This document shows positions 25,290 to 35,281 of a DNA stretch of 64,000 bases, piece after piece (the first letter of the stretch is position 1; the number at the start of each line of letters is the position of its first letter). Source of the stretch: Dehalobacter sp. DCM (GTDB lineage: Bacteria > Bacillota > Desulfitobacteriia > Desulfitobacteriales > Syntrophobotulaceae); the NCBI RefSeq assembly GCF_024972775.1, contig NZ_CP092282.1, positions 1,977,001 to 2,041,000 on the forward strand, read 5' to 3'. Position numbers and translations under genes: made by a program. Below the pieces are notes generated by a model. That model was not told where the DNA came from. It saw nothing but the letters and a program-made list of their open reading frames with translations, and did not search any database.

Positions 25290-26594
25290 ATGAAGACAAA
25301 GCATCAGCAGATTCTTGGTTTTATTGAGAATTTGGCGATTGGCAGCAAGGTTTCTGTCCGATTTATTGCGAAAGAACTTGATGTCAGTGAAGGGACTGCC
25401 TATCGCGCGATCAAAGAAGCAGAGAATAAAGGTTTTGTTCGCTCCATTCCGAAGGTGGGAACGATCCGTATCGAAGGCGTTAAAGAGAAACAGATCGAAG
25501 ATTTTACGCTGCAGGAAGTTTCTCAAATCGTTGAAGGGATTGTTATCTGCGGAGAAGAACGTCTCTCAGAATGCCCGAATAAGTTTATTATTGCTGCCAT
25601 GCAGTTGAACGATATGGAACGGTATTTAGAAGAGGATGCGTTGTGCATCGTTGGTAATCGGTCAGACGCCCAGATTTTTGCCTTGAAGAAACACGTTCCT
25701 TTACTGATTACTGGTGGATTGGAACCGACGGAAGAAGTTGTTTCGCTGGCACAGAGCCTTGGTTCTGTTATAATTATTTCACCCTATGACACATTTGTCG
25801 TGACCACAATGATCAATCGTGCTCTTTTTGATCGTCTAATCGATAAGGATCTGCTTCTGGTCGGGGATATCATGGTCAAGGATGTCAAAACTCTCTCTGA
25901 CAGTGCGACGGTCGGGGATTGGTATACGTTGTCCCAGAGCACAGGTCACAGTCGTTTCCCGGTTATCGATAAAAATGATTCTCTTATGGGGATCGTTACT
26001 GCGGTTGAGGTAGCCGGTGCGGCCACGAATACAGCGATTACCAGCGTCATGAATCGAAACCCGTTCACGGTTGAACAAGATGACTCAGTCACTCATATTT
26101 CCCGAAAGATGGTCTGGGAAGGCTGGGAAGTAGCTGTTGTCTTGGATAAAGGAAGAATGATCGGGATCGTTAGCTTGCAGGATGTGTTGGAGGCCTTGCA
26201 ACAGGTCCAGAAGCAGCCGCAATTTGGGGAGACCGTGGATAACCTGATCCGTAGTGGTTTTCATTATGTCGACGACTCGGAAAACCTGACGATCGAAGGA
26301 GAAGTCACCCAGTTTATGGCGAATGAATTTCATTCGGCCAGTTGCGGTGTGCTTGTGACTCTCATGGATACCGCAGGGTATATTGCGCTTCAAAAGAAAT
26401 ATCATCTCGATGCGATCACGGAGAATTTCAGCTTCTATCAGTTTCACCCGGTTCCGGTGGGTACCGTCATCCGCATTACAGCCAAGCTCTTGTTAGTGAC
26501 TAAAAAGAATTGTAATATCGAAATAGAAGTATACCATGACGAGGAATTATTGGCCAAAGGGCTGATGACAGCTCGGATGGGAGATAAGAAATAA
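25290..26594 (+). CDS. HTH-DRTGG-CBS-thioesterase-fold regulator (YtoI-like), 434 aa
   Basis: Order of domains: an N-terminal winged helix (KVSVRFIAKELDVSEGTAYRA), a DRTGG domain (with LLITGGLEPTEEVVSLA), two CBS repeats (MVKDVKTLSDSATV... and SVMNRNPFTVEQDDSVTHI), and a C-terminal hotdog (thioesterase-like) domain. This matches Bacillus YtoI (about 439 aa), a putative regulator whose CBS domains bind adenine nucleotides. The start at 25290 is chosen because AGGTGAGG precedes it; a GTG at 25272 has no ribosome site. Target genes are unknown. Confidence 0.85.
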   Translation: MKTKHQQILGFIENLAIGSKVSVRFIAKELDVSEGTAYRAIKEAENKGFVRSIPKVGTIRIEGVKEKQIEDFTLQEVSQIVEGIVICGEERLSECPNKFIIAAMQLNDMERYLEEDALCIVGNRSDAQIFALKKHVPLLITGGLEPTEEVVSLAQSLGSVIIISPYDTFVVTTMINRALFDRLIDKDLLLVGDIMVKDVKTLSDSATVGDWYTLSQSTGHSRFPVIDKNDSLMGIVTAVEVAGAATNTAITSVMNRNPFTVEQDDSVTHISRKMVWEGWEVAVVLDKGRMIGIVSLQDVLEALQQVQKQPQFGETVDNLIRSGFHYVDDSENLTIEGEVTQFMANEFHSASCGVLVTLMDTAGYIALQKKYHLDAITENFSFYQFHPVPVGTVIRITAKLLLVTKKNCNIEIEVYHDEELLAKGLMTARMGDKK

Positions 26595-26710
26595 AATTTT
26601 TTGAAGCTTCACTTTTTTCGATATCTTTCTACAAAATATCGAGAATTCTCCTTTATTTCTGCCCACCTATTATGTTATAATGTGCCATATGTTTAAAGGA
26701 GAGTGTTTAC

Positions 26711-28000
26711 ATGCAAGGAAATATCATTCAAGTGGAAGAGCGTGTCCCATTAGGTAAGGGTATTGCGCTCAGTCTCCAGCATATGTTCGCAATGTTCGGC
26801 GCTTCGGTATTGGTTCCGATTTTATTTGGAATTAACCCGGGCGTCGTTTTATTGATGAACGGTATCGGTACCTTACTTTTTATACTCATTACCAAAGGCA
26901 AAGCACCGGCCTATCTTGGTTCAAGCTTTGCATTTCTTTCGCCCGTTTTCATGATCATGGGCGCCGGTGCCACCCAGGATGCGTCTAGATACCCGCTGGC
27001 GCTGGGCGGTTTCGTCGTTGTCGGACTTGTTATCTGTGTTGTTGCGCTCCTCATCAGGCTGTTCGGTACAAAATGGATCGACGTTATCCTGCCTCCGGCC
27101 GCTATGGGCCCCGTTGTGGCGCTTATCGGTCTGACACTGGCCGGTACTGCAGCCAAGAGCGGTGGTCTCCCGGTTCCGGGCGTCGAGCTCGCCACCATTG
27201 ACTATCATAACGTCATCGTTTTCTGTATCACGCTATTGACAGCCATCTTCGGCTCGATTCTCTTTAAAAAATTTCTTGCCGTTATCCCGATCCTCATTTC
27301 AATCGTTGTTGGCTGTATCGTCGCCGCTCTGTTCGGACAGTTTCATATCGACCAGACCCTCACTCATCAGATCTTTATTTTACCGCAATTCCAGACACCG
27401 CAGTTCGATCTCGCCGCCATCGCTATCATTCTGCCCGCGGCGCTAGTCATCGTGACGGAGCATATCGGCCACCAGATGGTCACGGGCAAGATCGTCGACC
27501 GCGATCTGATCAAAGACCCGGGACTGCATAGAACGCTCCTCAGCGACGGCATCTCCACAGCACTTTCCGGATTTGTCGGATCAGTCCCAACAACGACATA
27601 CGGTGAAAACATCGGCGTCATGGCGATCACGAAAGTCTACAGCGTTTGGGTCATCGGCGGCGCGGCCGTCATTTCCATCGTCGTCGCCTTTATCGGACCG
27701 GTTTCGGCTGTTATTCAGGCAATCCCTTGGAGCGTCATCGGCGGCGTGAGCTTTATGCTCTATGGCATGATCGCTGCTTCCGGTCTGAGGCTTCTAGTCG
27801 AGGCCAAGGTCGATTACAGTAAATCCCGTAACCTTGCCCTGACCTCGGTCGTCCTTGTTACCGGCCTATCCGGCGCGTATATTCCGATCAGCGCGTCCTT
27901 TAACCTTGAAGGCCTCCCACTTTCTACGATCATTGGCATGGTCCTTGGAATCATCTTCTGGCTCCTGGACAAAGCCAAGCTCACTAACGACAGGGACTAA
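26711..28000 (+). CDS. uraA: Uracil permease (NCS2/UraA family), 429 aa
   Basis: Membrane proton symporter for uracil. The family signature is clear: LSLQHMFAMFGASVLVP near the start, LGSSFAFLSPVF, and the NCS2 motif region VIVTEHIGHQMVTGKI with SVPTTTYGENIGVMAIT. Fourteen or so hydrophobic segments are expected. Codon third positions are rich in C and G (for example runs of ATC, GTC and GCC), unlike the A/T-leaning neighbours, which suggests recent acquisition. TATAAT and AAGGAGAG precede the gene and a terminator follows it. Confidence 0.9.
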   Translation: MQGNIIQVEERVPLGKGIALSLQHMFAMFGASVLVPILFGINPGVVLLMNGIGTLLFILITKGKAPAYLGSSFAFLSPVFMIMGAGATQDASRYPLALGGFVVVGLVICVVALLIRLFGTKWIDVILPPAAMGPVVALIGLTLAGTAAKSGGLPVPGVELATIDYHNVIVFCITLLTAIFGSILFKKFLAVIPILISIVVGCIVAALFGQFHIDQTLTHQIFILPQFQTPQFDLAAIAIILPAALVIVTEHIGHQMVTGKIVDRDLIKDPGLHRTLLSDGISTALSGFVGSVPTTTYGENIGVMAITKVYSVWVIGGAAVISIVVAFIGPVSAVIQAIPWSVIGGVSFMLYGMIAASGLRLLVEAKVDYSKSRNLALTSVVLVTGLSGAYIPISASFNLEGLPLSTIIGMVLGIIFWLLDKAKLTNDRD

Positions 28001-28038
28001 ACAACACCGGGAAGGAAATAACCGGCACTTAAGATAAC

Positions 28039-28070
28039 AAAAAGCTCCGTCACCTGGCGGAGCTTTTTTT
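28039..28070 (+). terminator. Rho-independent terminator of uraA
   Basis: AAAGCTCCG pairs with CGGAGCTTT around TCACCTGG and is followed by seven T. Confidence 0.9.
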
Positions 28071-28088
28071 GCCTCCTGGAAAGGCCGG

Positions 28089-28124
28089 TATCCCAAAATC
28101 GCCGCCGGCGGCGATTTTGGGATA
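28089..28124. repeat. Perfect 36-base palindrome
   Basis: TATCCCAAAATCGCCGCC (28089-28106) is immediately followed by its reverse complement, with no loop, then TTTTT. It lies 20 bases after the uraA terminator. It could be a second terminator or a protein-binding or mobile repeat. Confidence 0.85.
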
Positions 28125-28316
28125 TTTTTCATGGATGAATTTATGCGCGGGGTCATGGATAATTAGGAGCGGTGTTTTTTTGAAGAAGACGCAAAATGTC
28201 TAAATATTGCACAATATATTTTCGATATAAAAAATAGGGTGAAGAATGTAATAATTTATCGATATTTGTAAGTTAAAAATCCTTACACTGATATTTCAGC
28301 CGTAGGAGGAATTACT

Positions 28317-30395
28317 TTGGCAGGCAAGATTATTGAAATAATTGATTCGATTATCCAGGAACGATCCAAAGAGAATCCGATTATCGTGGAAATGACGAAA
28401 GCAAAATTGATACTCAAGGGGATTAATCCCGATCACTACACGCGTACCTCCGAAGATGACCCGAGTATCATGGAGAAGCTGTATAACTTTCGTAAGCAAT
28501 TCAGTGATAATACGGTAGAATCAGAATCGCCTAATCTAAAGTCAGTTTTTTCCTCTGCACGGGATGAAGCGGAAGCTGTCTTAGATCTTAAAAAGCAGTG
28601 TGATAATATCACGGTGAAATTGCTGATTTTCTTTGCATCTTCCGTTTACAATCAGGATAGGTTAAGCAGCTTGATGCAAGATGCTTTTCCGGGTAGTCTC
28701 GTATTCGGCTGTTCGACAGCCGGCGAGATCATTAATACGGAATTGGCCAGTAATTCGGTTGTAGCCATGGCTTTTAATTCGAATGTCATTGCGGATGCGA
28801 AAGCGGACGTCATTGAACACATTACGGCCATGCCACAGGTTGAAGACGCATTTAGTTCTTTCGAGCGCTACTTTGATGAGAATCCGTATACCATGGATGC
28901 AATGCGCTATGTTGGCATCGTTTTGATTGACGGTTTAAGTATGACCGAAGAAAAAATCATGGATTTGATCGGAAATGAAACGAATGTGAATTTTATCGGC
29001 GGTTCTGCCGGTGATGACGGACAGTATAAGAAGACGTATGTCTGTGTGGATGGCAAGGCATATACTGATGCAGCTCTTCTTGTCCTGGTGAAAATAAATG
29101 AACACGCAGAATTTTCATTTATTAAGACCCAAAGTTTTAAGACGTTAGATTATAAATTAACTGCCAATAAAGTGCATCTTGAAACCAGAGAAGTGGTTGA
29201 GTTTAACGGTAAACCTGCAGCCTTGGCGTATGCTGAAGCACTCGGCGTGAACTCAGTGGACGAAGCCCCGGATTATTTCTTTGCAAATCCCGTCGGTCTA
29301 GCCATTGGCGATAACGATCTTTTTGTCAGATCACCACGTCGTGTTATCGGAACAAATATTCAATTTTACTGTAGTATCCTGGAGGGGATGGAAGTCCAAT
29401 TACTCGAGCCGGCTAACATCATCGAGGATACAACACATGCGCTGGAAAGGGCGATTAGCCAATTGGGACGGATCGACGGCATTATTAATTTCCAGTGTAT
29501 CCACCGGACCATAGAAATAGAAAATAAGGGCTTAGCTCAAGCCTACGGCGAAATATTCAGCGGTATTCCAACGGTAGGTTTTTCAACATACGGTGAAGAA
29601 TTCATCGGTCATATGAATCAAACCTCGGCGATGCTTGTGATTAAAGTCAATAAGGAAAATATAGAAACAACTCAAGGATCGTCAGTGTATTTAACTCCTC
29701 ATCAAAAACAAAAATTCCTGGCACTGGCTAATGCAGAATTATTACTAGAAAATAGCGAGCTGCAAAAGAAGTTGCAGGAACGCAATCAGCAGTTAGATGA
29801 AGCGATGGCTGCCATAAAAGAATTCAATATCGTACTGGAAAGAGAAATGGATACACGGAGCAAGAGAGAGGAAGAGATCACTTATTTAAGCTATCATGAT
29901 AAATTGACCGGATTATATAACCGGAGATTTTATGAAGAGGAAATAAAGCGATTAGACACCTCGCGAAATCTCCCGATTTCCATTATCATGGGCGATGTCA
30001 ACGAGCTGAAGCTGGTAAACGATTCATTTGGGCATGAAAAAGGGGATGAACTCTTACAAAAGGCGGCAGCGAGTATTCAAAGCGCCTGTCGCAAAGATGA
30101 CATTGTCGCACGGTGGGGGGGCGATGAATTTGTTATCCTGCTTCCCCGGACGGATATCGAAGAAGCGAAGTGCATTGTTCATCGCATCAAAACACAATGT
30201 GCCAAAGAATATGTGAACAATTTATCGGTACGTATTTCCTTGGGCTGGGACACCAAGAATCAGTGTGATGAAGATCTCCTTCATGTCCTGAAAAGAGCTG
30301 AAGATTATATGTACAAACATAAAGCACTTGATAATGACATCAACCGCAGCCCGGCGATCCTTTCCATCAATCATGTTATATATGAAAACAATTAA
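28317..30395 (+). CDS. FIST-domain diguanylate cyclase, 692 aa
   Basis: The N-terminal two thirds are FIST_N and FIST_C sensory domains (FGCSTAGEI, INFIGGSAGDDG-like FIGGSAGDD, FSTYGEEF), thought to bind small ligands such as amino acids. A coiled coil (about residues 475-525, LENSELQKKLQERNQQLDEA) leads to a GGDEF domain with intact RWGGDEFVILL (about 600-607) and the inhibitory I-site RKDD five residues before GGDEF. It should make cyclic di-GMP. No membrane segment is seen. The start is TTG with AGGAGG upstream. A c-di-GMP-type riboswitch occurs at 11521. Confidence 0.88.
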   Translation: MAGKIIEIIDSIIQERSKENPIIVEMTKAKLILKGINPDHYTRTSEDDPSIMEKLYNFRKQFSDNTVESESPNLKSVFSSARDEAEAVLDLKKQCDNITVKLLIFFASSVYNQDRLSSLMQDAFPGSLVFGCSTAGEIINTELASNSVVAMAFNSNVIADAKADVIEHITAMPQVEDAFSSFERYFDENPYTMDAMRYVGIVLIDGLSMTEEKIMDLIGNETNVNFIGGSAGDDGQYKKTYVCVDGKAYTDAALLVLVKINEHAEFSFIKTQSFKTLDYKLTANKVHLETREVVEFNGKPAALAYAEALGVNSVDEAPDYFFANPVGLAIGDNDLFVRSPRRVIGTNIQFYCSILEGMEVQLLEPANIIEDTTHALERAISQLGRIDGIINFQCIHRTIEIENKGLAQAYGEIFSGIPTVGFSTYGEEFIGHMNQTSAMLVIKVNKENIETTQGSSVYLTPHQKQKFLALANAELLLENSELQKKLQERNQQLDEAMAAIKEFNIVLEREMDTRSKREEEITYLSYHDKLTGLYNRRFYEEEIKRLDTSRNLPISIIMGDVNELKLVNDSFGHEKGDELLQKAAASIQSACRKDDIVARWGGDEFVILLPRTDIEEAKCIVHRIKTQCAKEYVNNLSVRISLGWDTKNQCDEDLLHVLKRAEDYMYKHKALDNDINRSPAILSINHVIYENN

Positions 30396-30594
30396 TAGGA
30401 AGATCAGCATTCGAAAAGAGTCAGCGAGTGGAATTAAATTAACTAAAAAGCAATCATTGAAATAGAAAAAAACTGCGGTAAATAGTTTGATCCGCAAATC
30501 GTTCGCTTGTTTTTCAAAACTATGCTAAAATCGGAAATATGACTGGGAGTAAGAAGTGGTCTTACGAAAAACACGTAATAAAAGGTAAGGTGAC

Positions 30595-31329
30595 ATGAGA
30601 AATTTAAGAATGACCATCGCCTATGACGGAACCAAATATAAAGGATGGCAGAAACAAAAAGATACCGACCTGACAATTCAAGGCAAGATCGAAGCGGTTT
30701 TAACCAAAATGACGGAAGAAGAAATTCAGGTCATCGGATGCGGAAGAACAGATGCCGGAGTCCACGCCGAAAACTATATCGCTAATTTCCATACGGCATC
30801 ATCCTATAAGACGAAAAAAATCTTAGCCTATCTTTATGAGTATTTGCCGGAAGATATTGTCGTCAAGTCGATGGAGGAAGTTTCTGAGCGATTTCATGCC
30901 AGGTATAATGTAAAATCCAAAACGTATGTCTATACCATCAACAGCAATAAATTCAGAGATGTGTTTAACCGGAAATATGTGTTTCATCTTGCGGATAAGC
31001 TCGATTTGTCAAAAATGCAAGCGGCTGCAGATCGGCTCATAGGTACCCATGATTTTCAAAGCTTTACCAATGAACGCAGTAATAAATCAACAGTCAAAAC
31101 AATCCATTCGATTGCGATCCACGAAAATAATGGCTTGATTCGAATTGAATTTAATGGAAACAGTTTTCTATGGAATATGCTGCGGATAATCGTTGGTACC
31201 CTAATCGAAGTGGGGAAGGGAACGCTGCTGCCAGACGACATTGAAATAATCCTGCAGGAAAGAAAGCGGTGGGAAGCAGGGCCGTTGGCGCCAGCGAAAG
31301 GGTTATGCTTGGTTGATGTTCAATATTGA
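30595..31329 (+). CDS. truA: tRNA pseudouridine(38-40) synthase TruA, 244 aa
   Basis: Converts uridines 38-40 in the anticodon stem of tRNA to pseudouridine. MTIAYDGTKYKGWQ at the N-terminus and the catalytic GCGRTDAGVHA (nucleophile Asp) are present, as are SFTNERSNKSTVKTI and FLWNMLRIIVGTLIEVGKG. The length is typical (about 245). It stands alone between the FIST-GGDEF gene and dnaE. Confidence 0.93.
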   Translation: MRNLRMTIAYDGTKYKGWQKQKDTDLTIQGKIEAVLTKMTEEEIQVIGCGRTDAGVHAENYIANFHTASSYKTKKILAYLYEYLPEDIVVKSMEEVSERFHARYNVKSKTYVYTINSNKFRDVFNRKYVFHLADKLDLSKMQAAADRLIGTHDFQSFTNERSNKSTVKTIHSIAIHENNGLIRIEFNGNSFLWNMLRIIVGTLIEVGKGTLLPDDIEIILQERKRWEAGPLAPAKGLCLVDVQY

Positions 31330-31469
31330 TATCTTTTTGGCGAAAAGCTCAGGAGGCGTCTCAAGATTGAGGCGTCTTTCGTCTGTATTAAATCGACAAG
31401 AAAAAACATCTCATGGGATTATCGCCCGGCGTATGATAAAATGAAAAAAAGAAAATCAGCAGAAAGGAC

Positions 31470-34400
31470 ATGGTAAACGTCGTGAGTTTTATCCACCTCC
31501 ATGTTCATACCGAATACAGTTTATTAGACGGAGCAGCCCGGATTAAAGATCTGGTCCAGACGGCCGCGGATCTGGAGATGCCGGCATTGGCTATTACAGA
31601 TCATGGGGTCATGTATGGCGTGCTCGAATTTTATAAAGCTTGCGGCAAGCAGGGCATCAAGCCGATTATTGGCTGCGAGATTTATATGGCGCCGGGGAAG
31701 AGAAGCGAACGTGTCCTCGGTAAAGATGACAAAAATCATCATCTTGTGCTGCTCGCTGAATCCAATGAGGGTTATCAGAACCTTGTGAAAATCGTCTCTC
31801 AGGCTTATGTAGATGGTTTCTATTATAAGCCGCGTGCGGACAAGGCGCTTTTGCAGCAGCATAGCAAAGGTTTGATTGCCTTAAGTGGATGCTTGGGCGG
31901 AGAGATTCCTGAATATCTGATGCAGGATAACTATGAGCGGGCAAGACAGACAGCGATGGAATTCAAGGATATTTTCGGCCCCGACCGCTTTTATCTGGAG
32001 CTGCAGGACCACGGGCTCAGTGAACAGCGCAAAGTCAACGCCGCCTTGCGCCGATTGCATCAGGAAACGAAAATACCGCTGGTTGCCACCAATGATATTC
32101 ATTATATCCGAAAAGAAGATGCCTCCATTCAGGATATCCTGTTATGCATTCAGACAGGAAAAACAGTGGCGGATACTTCCCGAATGACCTTTGAAGGCAG
32201 GGAATATTATCTGAAAAATGCTAAAGAAATGGCACTTTTGTTTGGTGAAACCCCGGAGGCCTTAAGGGTAACCAACGAAATCGCTAACCGATGCGATGTG
32301 TCATTTCATTTCGGCCAGCATTTTCTGCCGGTATATGAAGTACCTGTGGGTTATTCACTGGATGACTATCTCAAAGAACTCTGCTGGAAGGCCTTTCCTC
32401 ACTTCTATCCGCAGGCGACGCCGGCACAGCGGGAGCGTCTGGAATATGAATTGGGAGTTATCACGCAAACCGGTTTTTCCGGCTATTTCCTCATCGTTTC
32501 CGACTTTTGCCGTTATGCCCGGGAGCATGGGGTGGCGGTGGGACCGGGTCGTGGTTCGGCAGCAGCCAGTATGGTGGCTTATCTTTTAGGGATCACGTCG
32601 GTGGAACCCATGCAGCATGACCTTCTGTTTGAACGCTTCCTGAACCCGGAACGCATTTCCATGCCGGATATCGACATCGACTTTGACCCGGAAGGACGGG
32701 AAAAAGTAATCAAGTATGTTACTGATAAATATGGTGAAGAGAAGGTCTGCCAAATCATCACCTTCGGAACGATGGGGGCGAAGGCGGTTATTCGTGATGT
32801 CGGACGCGTTTTGAATATCCCGCTGGCCAGAGTGGACAAGGTGGCTAAAGCTATTCCTTTCGAAATCGGTATGACTTTGGAACGCGCGATGACGGTGTCT
32901 CCCGACCTGCAAAAAATGGTAAGGGAAGAAGAGGAAGTTAAACAGCTGCTGGAAATATCCAAATCGCTGGAAGGCATGCCGCGTCATGCCTCAACACATG
33001 CTGCCGGGGTGGTTATTGCCAAAGACGCACTTACCAGTTATCTGCCGCTGCAAAAAACAACAGATGGGCTCCTCATGACACAGTTCCCAATGAAATCCGT
33101 TGAAGAAATCGGACTCTTAAAAATGGACTTCCTGGGTCTCCGCAACCTGACCATCCTGACGAAAGCGGTAGAAAATATTGAGAAGACGAAGGGTATAAAA
33201 CTTGACCTTAATCAATTGCCCCTTGATGATAAAGTGACGTATGACATGCTCTCGGAAGGCAACAGCACCGGAGTGTTCCAGCTGGAAAGCGGCGGAATGC
33301 GCGCGGTTCTCAAAGAACTCAAACCGAGCTGTTTTGAAGATATCATTGCGGTTGTTGCATTGTATCGGCCGGGCCCTATGGACCAAATCCCTGAATTTAT
33401 ACGCCGAAAACACGGCGGCCAAATCAAAGTCATCCATCCATTAATGGCAGAGATCCTACGCCCGACTTATGGCATCATTGTTTATCAGGAACAGGTCATG
33501 CAATTGGCGCGGACTTTGGCCGGATACTCTCTGGGAAGAGCTGATCTTCTGCGTCGGGCGATGGGTAAAAAAGATAAAAAGATAATGGCCGAGGAAAGGC
33601 AGAACTTTATCTACGGTTTGCAGGACCTAGATGGGGAATGGATCGTACCGGGAGCTCTCCGCTTGGGAATCAGCCAAGCGGAAGCAGAGGATATTTTTGA
33701 TTTGATTGCCAAGTTCGCCGAGTACGGCTTCAACAAAGGCCACGCCACTGCATATGCGCTGATTGCGTATCAGACAGCCTACCTTAAAGCGAATTACCCG
33801 CTGGAATATACGTCGGCGCTCTTGAGTTCCGTGATTGGCTCTTCGGATAAAGTTACCTTTTATATCCAGGAGGCCAGAGGTACCGGCATCACTGTCCTTC
33901 CTCCGGATGTCCAGCACAGCTATCGCGATTTTACCATCGAAGACGGTGCTATTCGTTTCGGTCTGGAGGCAATCCGTAATGTGGGTACACACGTCGTTGA
34001 TAAGATCGTTCACGAACGCGAAAACGGATTATACCAATCATTTTATGATTTCATCGTGAGGCTTGATTCTAAAGTTCTAAATAAACGAACGCTGGAGAGC
34101 CTGATCAAGGCTGGAGCATTCCAATCGCTTTGTAAACGTGCTCAGGCGATGAAAGTCCTGGACCAAGCACTGGAGCTGGCCCAAAACCGGCAAAAGGATG
34201 CTGAGTCCGGTCAGATTTCCTTATTTGATTTGGATGAGACGATCCAGGAGAATATTGTCATGCCGGACATTCCTGAATTCACCGAAAATGAGATCCTGAA
34301 AATGGAACGGGAATACATCGGCATCTATTTAACAGCGCACCCACTCGATGCCGTCCAAGAAGTGCTGAAACAGGTCACCAGTTCGAACATCGCTTCTTGT

Positions 34401-35090
34401 CTGGAAAGCACCGATGAAAAAAAGGTGATCCTCGGCGGGATCGTCAATGCCTATCGGCAGACTATCACCAAAAAGGGGGAAATGATGGCCAGCTTTCAGT
34501 TGGAAGATTTGACGGGCAGCATGGAGGTCTTAGTATTCCCGCGGCTTTTCTCCGAGGCTGTACGGATGGAAAATGATCAGATTATGATCATTCATGGACG
34601 TTATTATGTCAATGAGGACGAGAAAAAAATCTTTGCGGAAAAGATTGTGCCTATCGCCGATATCAAGCTGAATACCCAATCAAACGTTTTTCGGAATAAA
34701 TCAGCGATCGTGAACGAACCGGAAGCAGCCTACGCTTCTGGCCAAGCAAACAGCCTTGATACGCATCATCATGATCAGAATTCAGGACATGACACCACAT
34801 CCGATATGAATACCCGACTTAGTCAGAGTAACACTGGCAATAAGATCATAAGCAATAGTCCGTTGAATAAACTTTTTCTGAAAATAAAGAGTAATCAGGA
34901 TAAAGAATTGGTTGATAGTATCATGGCTGTCTTGGGTTCCTATAAGGGAAAAGAGCCGGTTTATTTTTATTGCGAGGACACCAAAAAGACCTTTCAGACC
35001 AATGACAGTTTTTTCGTAACACGTTCTGACGATCTGGATTTTGAACTTTTTGCCTTACTGGGGCAACATAATGTGAAGTGGCAGGCTTAA
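31470..35090 (+). CDS. dnaE: DNA polymerase III alpha subunit DnaE, about 1206 aa
   Basis: Replicative-type DNA polymerase. PHP domain at the N-terminus (HLHVHTEYSLLDGA, AITDHGVMYG), polymerase core with PDIDIDFD (catalytic Asp, about residues 398-405) and GPGRGSAAASMVAYLLGI, the helix-hairpin-helix region (FNKGHATAYALIAY), then an OB-fold (ILGGIVNAYRQTITKKGEMMASF). Between the OB-fold and the C-terminus is a low-complexity stretch rich in His, Asn, Ser and Thr (about residues 1085-1130). The listed ATG is only one base after AAAGGA; a GTG at 31482 (VSFIHLHVH) is better spaced and fits the family N-terminus, so the true start may be 31482. Confidence 0.93.
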   Translation: MVNVVSFIHLHVHTEYSLLDGAARIKDLVQTAADLEMPALAITDHGVMYGVLEFYKACGKQGIKPIIGCEIYMAPGKRSERVLGKDDKNHHLVLLAESNEGYQNLVKIVSQAYVDGFYYKPRADKALLQQHSKGLIALSGCLGGEIPEYLMQDNYERARQTAMEFKDIFGPDRFYLELQDHGLSEQRKVNAALRRLHQETKIPLVATNDIHYIRKEDASIQDILLCIQTGKTVADTSRMTFEGREYYLKNAKEMALLFGETPEALRVTNEIANRCDVSFHFGQHFLPVYEVPVGYSLDDYLKELCWKAFPHFYPQATPAQRERLEYELGVITQTGFSGYFLIVSDFCRYAREHGVAVGPGRGSAAASMVAYLLGITSVEPMQHDLLFERFLNPERISMPDIDIDFDPEGREKVIKYVTDKYGEEKVCQIITFGTMGAKAVIRDVGRVLNIPLARVDKVAKAIPFEIGMTLERAMTVSPDLQKMVREEEEVKQLLEISKSLEGMPRHASTHAAGVVIAKDALTSYLPLQKTTDGLLMTQFPMKSVEEIGLLKMDFLGLRNLTILTKAVENIEKTKGIKLDLNQLPLDDKVTYDMLSEGNSTGVFQLESGGMRAVLKELKPSCFEDIIAVVALYRPGPMDQIPEFIRRKHGGQIKVIHPLMAEILRPTYGIIVYQEQVMQLARTLAGYSLGRADLLRRAMGKKDKKIMAEERQNFIYGLQDLDGEWIVPGALRLGISQAEAEDIFDLIAKFAEYGFNKGHATAYALIAYQTAYLKANYPLEYTSALLSSVIGSSDKVTFYIQEARGTGITVLPPDVQHSYRDFTIEDGAIRFGLEAIRNVGTHVVDKIVHERENGLYQSFYDFIVRLDSKVLNKRTLESLIKAGAFQSLCKRAQAMKVLDQALELAQNRQKDAESGQISLFDLDETIQENIVMPDIPEFTENEILKMEREYIGIYLTAHPLDAVQEVLKQVTSSNIASCLESTDEKKVILGGIVNAYRQTITKKGEMMASFQLEDLTGSMEVLVFPRLFSEAVRMENDQIMIIHGRYYVNEDEKKIFAEKIVPIADIKLNTQSNVFRNKSAIVNEPEAAYASGQANSLDTHHHDQNSGHDTTSDMNTRLSQSNTGNKIISNSPLNKLFLKIKSNQDKELVDSIMAVLGSYKGKEPVYFYCEDTKKTFQTNDSFFVTRSDDLDFELFALLGQHNVKWQA

Positions 35091-35281
35091 TAAATTGTGA
35101 TAGCAAACGAAATTAATAATGACAGATTAAGCGATCCGTGATATAAAATAATAGAATTAAGCGAACACTATGGTGAATGATGAAATGTAGTGTATGATTC
35201 AGTTGTAGTGTATGACTGGTTTTATAGCAGATGAATGTCAGAAAAAAGAAGATGGAATCTTAGTACCAAAAGGAGAAATTC

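Noticed and set aside
31340-31380. Hairpin near GGCGTCTCAAGATTGAGGCG after truA
   Set aside because: The repeated GAGGCGTC is mostly a direct repeat; the stem is short and the T-run weak, so I did not call a terminator.
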